Origin: Apostichopus californicus
Lineage: Eukaryota; Echinodermata; Holothuroidea; Aspidochirotida; Stichopodidae
Length of the DNA stretch: 64,000 bases
NCBI GenBank assembly: GCA_020650975.1
Contig: JAIPMN010000821.1
Span: 1-64,000 of the forward strand
Direction of reading: 5' to 3'
A program made the translations under genes and the position numbers. The notes under the pieces are model-generated. The model saw only the letters and a list, made by a program, of their open reading frames with translations, was not told where the DNA came from and searched no databases. Below are positions 1 to 12,400 of the stretch, piece after piece. Numbering within the stretch: position 1 is the stretch's first letter; every line of letters starts with the position of its first letter.

Positions 1-160
1 GTATTAAATTTTCTTTTTGTTTACCCCTAGTTATTTTTCGTCAATAATAGTCTTCAAGTGTGATAAAGAACAGCTTTTTCAGGTTAACCTGATCATTAAC
101 TTGACACTTTGCTGAAAAAATATGTTTAAAAAAAGGTTCATTAAAAGGTTCATTAAAAGG

Positions 161-625
161 TTCATTCTTATCTTCGTTTTTCATAGTATTTTCTGATCTT
201 AGGACAGGATTCATAGCATAGGCTTAACTCAGGCTGAACGAGAGAGTTTTTCAGTTTTTTTTTAAAACTTTGTTTATAACCCATAGTTTACTTGCCATCA
301 AGCTTTTAAAAGGTTCTGTTGCAGGAAAAAGTGTTGCACTGCTATTGGAACGTGCATGTTTAAAAGAGGAAAGTAGTATTGAGTAAATTATTTTTTGATA
401 TCCTCCATCAATAAGTTCATTCTTATCTTGGTTTTTCATTGTATTTTCTGATCTTAGAACAGGATTCATAGCATAGGCTTAACTCAGGCAGAACGAGCCA
501 GTTTTTCAGGTTTTCTTTCAAACTTTGTTTATAAGCCATAGTTTGCTTTATTTGCCATCAAACTTATATGAGGTCTGTCACAGGAAGAGGTTTTAAAGAG
601 GAAAGTAGTATTGAGTATTTAAAGG
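161..625 (+). repeat. Tandem duplication, period about 255 bp
   Basis: Segment from TTCATTCTTATCTT at 161 is repeated from 416, about 90% alike over 120 bp and again at AAAGAGGAAAGTAGTATTGA (365 and 596). Preceded by three short AAAAGGTTCATT repeats. Confidence 0.8.
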
Positions 626-2139
626 AAAAATACCAAATTTGTATAAACGTTGAGACCACACTGATGATCTTTAAGAATTCTAATTCTGCCATTAAGTATT
701 AAATTTCATAAAAACTGACAGCCAAGCTTGTTACTCCTGGTCTTGAATAGCAGAGTTATAGTTCACTGAACTTTTTTATACTTGCCTCAAATTCTTCACA
801 GCTTTTTTTAACTAATAGTCGTAACTTCATGGAATCATGTGACATATATCCATTTGAATATGATTTTGAAAATGTTCTGCAAATTTTTTATTGATTAGTA
901 ATGTCATAGAATGCCACTAATGTTGTGTGTGTGCAAGCACTTGTTTTGAAATCCAGACCGAGGACTTCGACAAAGGTATTCTAAGTCCTCAAGACGTCAT
1001 TTGAAAAGAATCAATCCAACATACTCCTCAGAAGAATTCTATTGAAAGGGGTTTTGTTCAGGTTAGGGTACATGCATTCGAACAATGGAAAAAAACGAAC
1101 AATGGGGTCCTCGGTCTGAAGATTAAAAAAACAACTGTATGTGTTTGTCATCACACAGAAATTTTAAGAAGATCAAATTTTGCATATATTTAGGGATCAT
1201 ATTTTGTATTACTAACCTTTGCCATGTTTCATGATATCGAACTTATATTATTGAAAATTTTATCATTGTTAATAATGTTTACCTTTACAGGTTGAGAAGA
1301 ATAAATCTGCTGTTTTTCTGGCATTTGTTTTTTTATTTGAATCCTTTTTATTGTTCTGATTTCTAGTGTTTTGATTTGATATCATCCATATTCACTGGTG
1401 TAGAAGACAGGGACAAAAGGGTGCCGTCCCTTACACCCCGACCATGAAACCTCTTCTCCATCAAAATCTCTCTGGTAAAGCTTCTTTTTTTGTTTGTTCA
1501 GGATTTAAAGTGTCAAGAGGCTGCCATTTTGTCATAGTGCCACCAGTAGGTGAAACCCACTTTCCCTTTCCATTTTCTTTTATGGTGACTAAAAAAAAGT
1601 GTTGGCACTAAAATAGGGATGGACAAAGGCAATCAGCTCAGTGATCCAACCAGCAGCTCTTGGGGCCTTGAAACGAGGCACATTTGGTGCCCCCTCCCCC
1701 ACTTTTTGGAAGCTTCCTACCCCCCTAGCTGGTTCCAAGCAAGTACCCCGGTGGGCCATACTGCCCCTGTCCTGTAACCAATGCCAGAGTTAGATCATGT
1801 TTAGAACTTAAGATTAAGAGCAGAGATCTTTTTGTTTACCACTGAAGTAAACATTTTGAAAAAGAAAATGCATCAAAGATCTTTAAAGGAATGTTAAAAC
1901 TCAGATATATATCACAAATGGAAACAGATATCTTCTTAGCAGTTGCAGAAAGTTGCTCGCGATAGTTATCTCAATCACATAGACAAATGTTTTAGATAAG
2001 GGTAACTTCTCATTTCGTGAAAATAATACACCCCTCCTAGACAAACCTGGAAGTTGGTTTATTTATATTTCTCGGCAGAATGGAGTGCTTTGGATGGTCC
2101 AGCATACCCATCTTGGACCCTACTACTCTTAATCAATCA

Positions 2140-2345
2140 CCTCCCCTACCCAAACAAACAATCCTTCTCTCCTCCCTTCTTCCCCATCCCCCTTCCTTCC
2201 CTCCCCAGTTGCCTTCCATCTCTTTTTCCCTTCATTTTCCTCTCCCTTCCCTTACTCTCGGTCCCCTCTCCCTCCCCCCTTCCTCCCATTGTCCTCCCTA
2301 TCCTTGGTGCCCCCTTCCTTCCCTCCCCTTCAATCTCTTTGCTTT
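2140..2345 (+). repeat. Pyrimidine-rich low-complexity tract
   Basis: C/T-rich stretch (many TCCCTTCC and CCTCCC). Two overlapping open frames here result from base composition only. Confidence 0.85.
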
Positions 2346-2587
2346 TGGTTCACTCTCCTTCTCTTGCCCTTGGCACACCCCTAAAACAAACTGAAATGCT
2401 GTTGTAGAGGTTTTCAGCTGAAGCATAATTACATGTTACAAAGAAACCAGGAAAATTTGTGCTTGGTTTTTGGAGAAGAAAGAAGATTAGACTAGTTAAG
2501 AAAGCTAGTTCTCCTTACTATTTAAAACTTGGGACATTTTTTTTTTAATTGTCTGCAAACTGATATGCAAGCAATCTTATCAACCAA

Positions 2588-2953
2588 CAGGAACAGTTCT
2601 CATTTATCAACAAGAAATTGAAAAGCTGGGAGAAAAGTTACTATAATAGTGAATGGACAAAAAAGTGGAAAATCTAAATTTCATTTTTCATTTAGTATTT
2701 TTATTGATTTAATCGATTTAATATTAACAAGAAGTAACATAAGTTGTACTTGGTACAATTTTCACAAACAGGAACATTTCTCATTTATCAACAAGAAATT
2801 GAAAAGCTGGGAGAAAAGTTACTATCATAGTAAATAGAAAAAAAAGTGGAAAATGTAAATTTCATGTTTTATTTAGCGATTTTTATTGATTTAATCGAGT
2901 TAATATTAACAAGAAATAACATAAGTTGTACTTTGTACAATTTTCACAAACAG
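2588..2953 (+). repeat. Tandem duplication, period 180 bp
   Basis: Two copies (2588-2767 and 2768-2947) from CAGGAACA to TTTTCACAAA, over 90% identical. A 62-codon frame across it is not a gene. Confidence 0.9.
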
Positions 2954-3033
2954 TAAAATAATTATTACGAAATTAATTCTTGAATCGGTTCTTTTTGTAT
3001 ATGCCACATTTTGGCTCGAAGATTGTGAAAAAC

Positions 3034-3039
3034 TTTATT
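3034..3039 (-). terminator. Candidate polyadenylation signal of the SRCR gene
   Basis: AATAAA on the minus strand about 205 nt after the stop codon of the SRCR gene. It is the first such hexamer I found downstream, which would give a short 3' UTR. The call rests on motif and position only. Confidence 0.4.
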
Positions 3040-3244
3040 CTAATTATCGGTTTGGTCATTTGAAGAAAAATACCAAACCAGCCACCATAGCTTTGGAAGA
3101 GGCGAAGCGAAGTAAAAGATTTACATGTATTGAACGGGGAAAAAAAGACCTCAAAAATTTCTTAAAATGTCTTAAATAAAATGATGAGGATATTTGTGTT
3201 TATATCTTTTTTTGAGGAAATGGGGAAAGGAAGGCTGATGAAAA

Positions 3245-3430
3245 TTATGCGCATCTTATGCCAATATCTTGGTCGTGAGTGCAGTCTGTTACTGCAAAAC
3301 CGTTGTGAGCACACAACCCTAACTGAGTTTCTGTCCCTGCACACTCGACCTCGTCCAACATGATTGGCCCTGTGCCGGGTCGGAACAGCTTGACGTCCAC
3401 AGCTCGGGTGAAACCGACCTGTCTGCAAAC
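3245..3430 (-). CDS. SRCR gene exon 30: SRCR22, second part and stop
   Basis: The exon runs from [10 protein letters not shown] to GIRCA, then TAA (3247-3245). [17 protein letters not shown] and HDQDIGIRC complete the last domain. The stop right after the final cysteine strand shows that there is no tail, anchor or cytoplasmic part. Confidence 0.92.
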   Translation of the reverse strand, partial: VCRQVGFTRAVDVKLFRPGTGPIMLDEVECAGTETQLGLCAHNGFAVTDCTHDQDIGIRCA

Positions 3431-6400
3431 CTGATGATGAACAAAGTGGAGAGTATACTGTGAGAGGAGAGGCAGGGAGGATACCAACAAATAGCTAGGA
3501 GTCTGGGTATCTCAGACAAAGAAATATCGATGATTCAGTCCAGATTCCGTCATTCCAGGGGGAGAAACTTCTTAACAGCATGATTTTTGAAACTTTACTA
3601 CAGATCTTAACTATGGTGCAATATTCTTTTTACTCCATATTTGAAACCATCGTCTTTCAAACTGTATAACACCGCTACTTTTATGCTTGTAAAATCTTAG
3701 CTATCACCGTATAAGATAACCCATTCCACCAACTTTTCCTAATCTTGAAAACTAACCCAATATCTCTTCATTCCATCTGAGGTTTCACACTTGGACCTGT
3801 CAAAAGTGACAGGGGTTGTTAAGCGACCCCAAGACACGTACAAAGTCACTCGGAGCATTGGTCTAACTACTGGCTCCCCCAATGTCAAACCTGTTTCACT
3901 GCATTGTATACCCAAAATCTTCCTCCCATCTCCCCCAACCCCAGTCCTAAATCTCCCCCAGGCCCTCAATCTCCCTGAGCCCTCAATCACCCCCAGCCCT
4001 CAATCACCCCCAGCCCTCAATCTCCTCCACGCCCTTAATCTCCCCACGCCCTAAATCTCCCCAACCCCAGCCTTCAATCTCCCTCAACCCCAGCCCTCAA
4101 TCTCCCCTAGGCCCTCAATCTCCCTGTGCCCTCAATCACCCCCAGCCCTTAATCTCCCCCATGCCCTCAGTCTCCCCTAACCCCAGCCTTCAATCTACCC
4201 CACGCCCTCAATCACCCCCATGCCCGCCCCCTCTCTGACATTCCCACAATTTTATGCTGTAAAATTCAGCAAGTGGATTATCACACAGCTAGCTTGTTCC
4301 TTTGCAAAAATTCCTCACCATTAATTCATCCAACCTCCAACCACTCCCTGCTACTCGATGGTAATCAAATGTTAGCGCCATTGAGACACTTTGTCACGTT
4401 TCAAGCATTCACTCTCTCTACCTTCCAATACTATCTCTACCTTTCCCAGCTATTTGTAGATATGCATCTAATGTGAAAAGTCTATTTAGTAACATGTGGC
4501 ACATATAAAAGTTATAAGTTTATAATATTTGTTGAGTTGGAAGTATTTTATAACTCCCCTTTAGTTACTGGGATGCAAAAGCATAACTTACCACATCTGC
4601 AGCTAACATATCAAATCCATCGGCACACACTGTACCCCAAGCTCCATTGTAGTTAATCTCCACACGTCCTTCTAAGGGATCACGTCCACCAGTTAGACGA
4701 ACTATGAAGAAAAGAAAAAAAGAAGACAATTTGATTGCGTTTCATATGCAGTAAAATCGATGCAAACAGGTGCATTTCGAGTAAACCCCTTACAAATAAT
4801 TTCATAGTTATGTACAACAGATCTAATGAGAGTGTTATATATGCTCAGGCATGTAACAGAGGAGCTAGCCCAGAAATAGCACACTAACAGGGGCAGCTGC
4901 AGTACATGTGAAAAAAAAGACATCCCATACAATTCTCTTCACATCAAATTGCAACCGATATAATTTTGTACATCGAGCAATGGTATAACCAGGCTTTAGC
5001 TGAAAGAGTAAGTGAGGGAGGGGCTAGCAGTAAAGTGGGGAGGGGGGAGGGGCTAGGTGGGGGCACAGGTGCCATAAGTTTTCTTCCAGCATCTACAAAC
5101 TTAGCACCATCTTAAATGGATAAATACAAACGCATTGAAGTTCCTGGTTTATAAGACACTTTACCATCGATTTGAAATATTCGTATGTAACTTTTGAACA
5201 GATTGGATAGTTTGCATTGTTTCCAATTATGTTATTTATTTCATTAATTTGTTGATATCACTAATGAGCCACTTTGAGATGCCTCTCGACAATTCCTCCA
5301 CACGATTCGTCAAAATCAGTCAAACTTACCACTCATTTCACAGACTACTCCAGCATCTTCTGCATGTTGGCAGTTATGATCACCGATGGCATTCTGTTGG
5401 CAATTTCGGATAATCCTCTCCGGTCCTTCACAGTTGACGTCATCCAGCCAAATTGGCCCGGTACCCTCTCCAAAGCTCGATTGGGTCATGGCTGCCTTGG
5501 CTTTGCTGAACCCTAGCTGACGACATACCACATTTGCGTCCTGGATGTCCCACTTGTCATCGCAAACGGTACCCCACTGTCCGTTGAAATATTCCAGGCG
5601 ACCTTCAATGTTCATATGACCATCAGCAAGGCGAATGTCTCCATTTTCCCCTGGTGTTAAAGAAGAAAGAAAAATAAAGAAAGAAAAAATAATGAAATAA
5701 CCATATGCAGCATATTCCAGTAAAAGTAACCAACCATCTCATTTTACAATCGCTGCAGACTGCAATATTGTAGAGTCCTTGCTTAGATGGTAGATATTTT
5801 ACCCCTTTCTGGGTTAAAACCTGTGAACATCTAACTAAGGGTCAGCTATTCATGTGGTTATACCAATTCAACAACCATTGTGTCTAAAAATTACATCTAA
5901 GCCTGCAAAGGTCAATGCATCATCTTAGAGCATGTGTAAAGTTAGTATGTTATTTTGCATCGTGCAGCTAATATTTTTCGACAATTTACAGGAAATCTTG
6001 AAGAGACGCACTTTTCAGGAAATTAATTTCACAGATTCTTTGGCATGAAATTTACATAAAGAAAGTGAAACCCCAAAATATTACATGAATATTTTGAATA
6101 CAAACTTTTTCAAAAATGTTTGGGGCTTGTGATAAGCTTCATGTGTGATCTGCTCTCAGCATGTAAATCAGATACGTATATGCTTTGGCAAAGGGTTATT
6201 TTGTATTTCTTGGGTTACCTTTCATTAATATGAAAAGGCTCGGCACTATCCTTTTAAAGATCAGTTAGAATGTTAACGAATATCGTTCGTCAAATGACTT
6301 ATATGGTAAGCAGGTTACCATGACAACCAACTCATCTTGGCAGCATAAGCATTAATTCAGATAAGTGACAAGTATGAAAAACAACATCAATGCACGACTT

Positions 6401-9400
6401 ACATGGTAAGCAGGTTACCATGACAACCAGTTCATCTTGACAGTTGATAGTGTTCAGAAACTCCATACGGCAATCTCCTATCGTAGCTTCCCATCCTGAG
6501 CACTTCACCTTGGTTCCCTTGATTGGAACTCCGTTCCTTGCGGCTTTGGGAGTGATCAAGCCATGTCTGGCAAAGCCCAAGTCGCGACAGATCACGTCAG
6601 CTTCGTGAACGCCAAAGTTCTCGAAGCAAATCGACCTGTCCATTCCAGAGACCTCGAGCGTGACTCGACCTTCAAACGGGGAGATTCTCTCGGCCAAGGA
6701 GACACTGGCTCTCGTCTCTTCAATGATAGAAACAGAAATAATGCATCATGTAGCTTTTTAAATTATTTGCTAAAACTAGAGACATATGGAATTTGGAGGT
6801 TTCTTAATAAATTAATATCAGAATTTAGGGGTATATATATATTTTTTTTATCATAACCTTTTTATTGACAAAAAGGTCAGAAATTGGGATGTAAAAATTT
6901 ACAGGTCTTTAAAAATTTTCAGTAATTAATTACGTATGCAAATATGGAAAATTAAGCTGCACTTTTTAACATGATTTGATCAGCTCACATCAAATAATAA
7001 GAACTTTCTCGCCATGTGTGAATCTGTTAAGCCCGTCTTCTATTAATACATACTTTGACTTGTTGGCAGATTAACAGTGTACACATGTTATCATTAACAT
7101 GAGAGATTGTCTTGAAGCAAGACGTGAAAAGACATGCCTCTATGACCCAGATGGTGACAGCTTTCAGCTTAAGACATGTGTCATCTTAACATAGGAACAT
7201 CTAGGAACCCTACCACTTGCTTTATGGACACACATAGTTTCAGAGCTCATAACTCAGCCATACAGTTTAATCCCTTACTGCAATTTTCATCAAACACTAA
7301 AAGAGTTACCTCAAAAACTCTTGAAAAATAAGTTTGGAAGTGTGTTATCCTTGTTGCTGCAGTAAGTTAATTAATACAGTCTTCGGTTGCTATGATTGCC
7401 AAGTATTTATTTTAAAAATTTTAGTACGTCGAAATGAGGAATCTCACCGAGTTTTCCGCATCTTCGCTCGCAAATACCTGTGATGGTAAATGTTCTTCAT
7501 TGTGATGGAGATATGCATTTTGGGAATGCTTTGGCATATTCTTTAGTTCATGTGATAATAAAGAGGTAAGTCCTCTCTTTATATGAAAATATAGGTGGGT
7601 AAATGCCTGCAGTCACAAGGCTCACTGAACAAGAAAGTACCATTTGTACACAGTCATTTAACTGACTTGTATGTCCTTTTAATACAAATACTTCTCCAAC
7701 GCATAATGAATAATCCTGTCTTTGTTCGGGAATGATTGGGATTGTACCATGGAAATAAAAATAACGTAAAAAAAAAAAATTTCCTCTTACGGAGATGGAA
7801 TTATTCCTACCACCTCACCTGCTCTGCAGACAACTCCAGCGTCCTTAGTATGGTCGCAATCGGTAACGCCGATTCCATTGTGTGGACACAACGCAAGTCT
7901 TTCCTCGCCGATTGCACAGTCCACGTTGCTGATGTGGATAGGACCGGTCCCTTGTCCGAAATTCCCTTCTACCACACGTCCAGCGGCACCGGGGTATCCG
8001 AGAGTTTGACAAACGGTGTTGGCATCGTTCAGATCCCATCCGTCACTGCAGACAGTACCCCAAACACCGTCGACCTCAATCTCGACACGGCCTTCACCCT
8101 CGGGCCATTCTCCACCGACGAGGCGGATGGGGATCTCGTATTCTACGAAGGTGAAAGAGAACAATTTGAAACAACGGTTTCAATCCTATATCGGGGATTT
8201 GAAAGCCTGAGTTTTAACATGCAAACCTCTAAAAATGGTTCTAAGAATCCTTCATCATAAAATCAAGAATAGATAGGTTTGCAGCCATTCACTACCTGAT
8301 AATCAGGCCCTGGAAATTTGGGATATTTACTGGCTAACTACAAGAGGAGTTTGTCCCCATTTGCCAGTAGAACAAGAAGACATGGGCATTTTCTCTGCTA
8401 GTAGATATTTTGAACATAAAACCTCTTTAGTCAGTTAACCGTGGTTTTATACCTAACAACCAGAGGTCCCCCCTCCAGTTTTATAACGATACAACCGGGA
8501 ATGTGGAAAGTAATCTTGTTGTTCTTAATACTTTAAGCAAGTCTGTTACTCTTCCAAAATTTATAATGATTGTACCGGATTTCCGGTACAAATTCAGATT
8601 TTATTTCCAGTCTTCCCCCAAATTTGAAATGCTTGCCAAATGTTCATATTTTTAAACGCAAAATGAAAACTAATATATTTTGTTTAGATGTCTGATATTC
8701 CTTTCTCTATCTTTTTGCCGTCCTTTTTGTGCTTTTGAATGTTTACCGTTTTTCTACTGCATAATATTGTATATATATTTTGTATTGAGGGCTCCTCTGG
8801 AAGGCAGTGCTTCTGCACTGAGCAGGACTACCCTCATTAAAGATGACAATAATAAAAAAAAATTATGTAAAGAAAATACATTTAAATTTACTATTTGTAC
8901 AGCAGATCGTACTAGTCACTTCAGAAAGTTCCTGTGAGCTGTTAAATACGATTCTCATTCTCTAGAAATGGAAAATCAGCCAGCTAAGATAATGGACTTG
9001 TTCACTGTTTCCTATTCCTTACATACCTTCCATGACACAGGCTATGGCAACGTCTTCTTCGTGAGTGCATCCGTTTTGTCCGAGGGTGTAGGTACAAGTC
9101 TCGAAGCTCATAGCGTCGGTAGGACAGACGATGTAACTGATCCAGATCTCTCCAGTTCCGGCACCAAACGCAGCTTCCCTGTACACCGTGACGGCTTTAT
9201 GGAATCCCAGCTGCTTGCAGGCCGTGGTCGCATCTATGATGTCAAAGGCGGTACCACAGATTGTTCCCCAGCTTCCAAAGTGGGCCTCCAGACGGCCGGC
9301 GACGAACATCCCGTCGCTCATGGTAGTGGTGTTGACCAGCCTGAGGGTTCCCTCGGGAATGGTTCCAGTGTCCGGCGCCTCGGGCTCTGCATGAAACCAA

Positions 9401-12400
9401 GAGGTGGATAGATGGAAATGTTTTACTGATAGAATACTTGAGCGTTTATCTTGCACATTCTATAATAAGTCTCTCACCATCAAACTTGTAAGACTTTATT
9501 GTTCAAATTTGATGTAGCAGTTTTGAAGGCAGTTAGACTTACCCGTATAAAATAATAATATAAAATGATTATCAAAAAAACCCCATAAAACTAAGATAGG
9601 TATGTTCAACACTTTAAGAAATAAATTAACTTTCATTTCACTTACTAGACAGGACCCACCCCCCCCCCTCCCCAATTAGTTTTCTTGACTCCCTAGATTT
9701 CTACTGACCCATTAGCAGGCACTACTCCTGTGATACTCTGCTAGTTATAGAATAATTTAGGGCTCTACTTTTTAAGTAGCCGATTCAAAGGCTCTGATTT
9801 CTGTCTCTGATAAACATGACGAGAATTAGTGCATTAACCATATGTTGCATTTTTCAGCTCTCTTTACCTCAACTTACTGAAACTTTATCTCTCCTGCAAA
9901 CAGACTGGTGAGTTTGGAAGAGTTGATTTGTTCACACCTTGCCATGTCAGTACAAACCACAGGTTTTTGGATGTAACCTACAGTATAGCTAATGGACACT
10001 TTCGCGGCATGAATACTATGGTTTCCTGTGAACAAAGACTGTTATACAGCTGTGGCACTTGCATAGGAACCTGTCCATATTTGCACAATTAGCATTTAGA
10101 GGAATGCATTTAAATCCTCGCTAGCAAGGATCTCAACCTAAACTGATTCCTACCTTCATCGGTACATGTGACAATGATGTCCTCTTCGTGGTCACAGTTA
10201 ACGGTGCTGAAACCGTTGTGCAGGCAGTTCTCGAGTGTGGGCTCGGTACCCTTGCACACGACATTGTCCAACCAGATGGGCATACTGTCGTCAAAGCCAA
10301 ACACGTATCCAGCGGAACGGAAGGATAGAGCGCGACGGAATCCTAGGCTCTTGCAGACGACGGTCGCGCTTTCCAACGTGAAGCTGTCGTCGCAGACCGT
10401 ACCGTATTTGCTGCCGTACTTGATCTCGACACGTCCCTCATATGCTGATGGGCCTCCGGTAAGACGAATCGGGAGTGGCTCATCTGACGAGGAAAAAGAA
10501 TCAAAATGGGAAATTGACTTTTTGTGCATATAGTTGGCATTGAAGCATTTAAGCAAACTGAAACTGTTGATGCTAGCTTACTGGTCACAACCTCACCAGA
10601 AACTTGAGAAATTAAAAGCATATTTAGTTCTAGTGGTTTGAGTGATATTCTGATGGTAAAACATTGCAACAATCATCTCCAAGAGTAAAAAATGTTCTTA
10701 GCTGTTTGTTTAAAGCCCCATCTGCATATCTTGTCAGATAATCAAGATATTGGCTCTATGAACCTATTTGATTGGCTAAACCTTCCCTAACTTCAGAAAT
10801 TGAATGATACATAGCAGGTGGTTTTTGATGTCATCATGGCAGACGTTCTTCCAAATCTTTCCTAGATTTTAACCTTTTTGTTGATTTATCCTTCAAATTA
10901 TATTTTCCTTATTTTTGGGTTTTTTTCTAAGCTGTCGATATTCTCTGTATGAAAAATATGGAGAATATAATGCAAACTTGTTTTTTTAAATTTTTATAAA
11001 TATTATTTTCCTCTATGGATGAATGATTTACATATTATAAAGTAGACCAAGACATTTTCAGCTGAATTGATGACATCATTCATTCTGGGGTGACCAGATG
11101 CATCAGTTCACAAAACATCACCCAAATCTGAAGAATGCATATCTTTGCAATACAAAATGCTATTAGGATGCAGTATTGACCTGAAAATGCCAAAAAATAT
11201 TCCAACAATGTTTGTTAATAAGCAATCAACTTCAAACATCGGAAAATCGCTTTAACGCTATTAATAATATCGAATAATTTACATAGTAATTCTCTAACAG
11301 CAGCTTCAATTAAGATCCCTTTCTTAACTCACTTTCTAAGCAGACCAGACTGGTTGCCTCCTTGACTGGACACGTTCTCTCGGGAATGACTTCAAATCCT
11401 GGGCAAGCTGCGATTGTCTTCTCGTCTCCCACACAGTTGAAATCCATGGCGATGGTTCTTCCTGCTGCGGTACCAAAGTAGTTACCTTGGAAGACTTGTG
11501 CAGCACCCCTGTAACCCATCTGTGCACAGAGGACCATACCATTAGCCAAAGTGAACTGAGGACTGCAAATCTGGAATCTCGCACCGATGTCTGTGGTGAT
11601 GATAATCGTCCCAAGACTGTTGAATGGGCCGTCCAATAGTTGAGGAGTAATAGGTGCTGTGGATGACGACAACAACAACAAAAGAGAGGAAAAAATCAGT
11701 AATCAAAACAATATTCCTTTCACGTTTGCCTTAAATATGATATATGATTGTGATTTTGATTCAAAGATGGATATTAGACATTGAATTTGATTGATTTCTT
11801 GAATTTCATATTTTTACACAATTATTTGTACCAAACTAAAAAAAATGATTTATCTTGGAAATATTGTATTCTTACCTGAGAACTTAATTTTTGTCACTTG
11901 TTTCTATCCTTAATTTCAACAAAATTAAAAAGCAAGGACTGCCTCATTTTTAGATCTCATAGTATCTGAAACGATCTGATCATAATTTAATACAAAATTG
12001 ATCTAAAGAAAAAGTAAGAAAAAAAAAAGAGTCAAAACTCACGAACTTCCCCGCAGACGATACCGACATTTTCGACAGAAGTGCAGTCGTGGTCTCCGTA
12101 GATGCTTCGTTGACATTCGGAGATTTTAACGTTGTCACTGGTACAACTGAGAGAGTCGACCCAGATTGGAACATTGAATGGAACAGAGCCAAATGGCCAG
12201 TTCTTGTATTCCACCGGAGCTCCGAATCCCAATTCCAAACAAGCTACCATTGCGTCGTCCATATCGAATTCGTCGTCGCACACGAGACCCCATTTTCCGT
12301 TGTAGTAAAGTTCCAGGCGCCCCTGAAGACTTGTTGCACCATCCATGAGGCGAATGTCACCATCCTCAGCTGTGGATGATATTTTAAAATATTATATTAA

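Noticed and set aside
2054-2407. 117- and 104-codon frames rich in Pro, Ser and Leu
   Set aside because: They come from a pyrimidine-rich tract and have no domain or splice context.
7736-8260. 174-codon open frame on the plus strand
   Set aside because: It lies antisense to the SRCR19 exon, which has the cysteine pattern and good splice sites; the frame is a shadow of it.
8968-9411. 147-codon plus-strand frame
   Set aside because: Antisense shadow of the SRCR18 exon.
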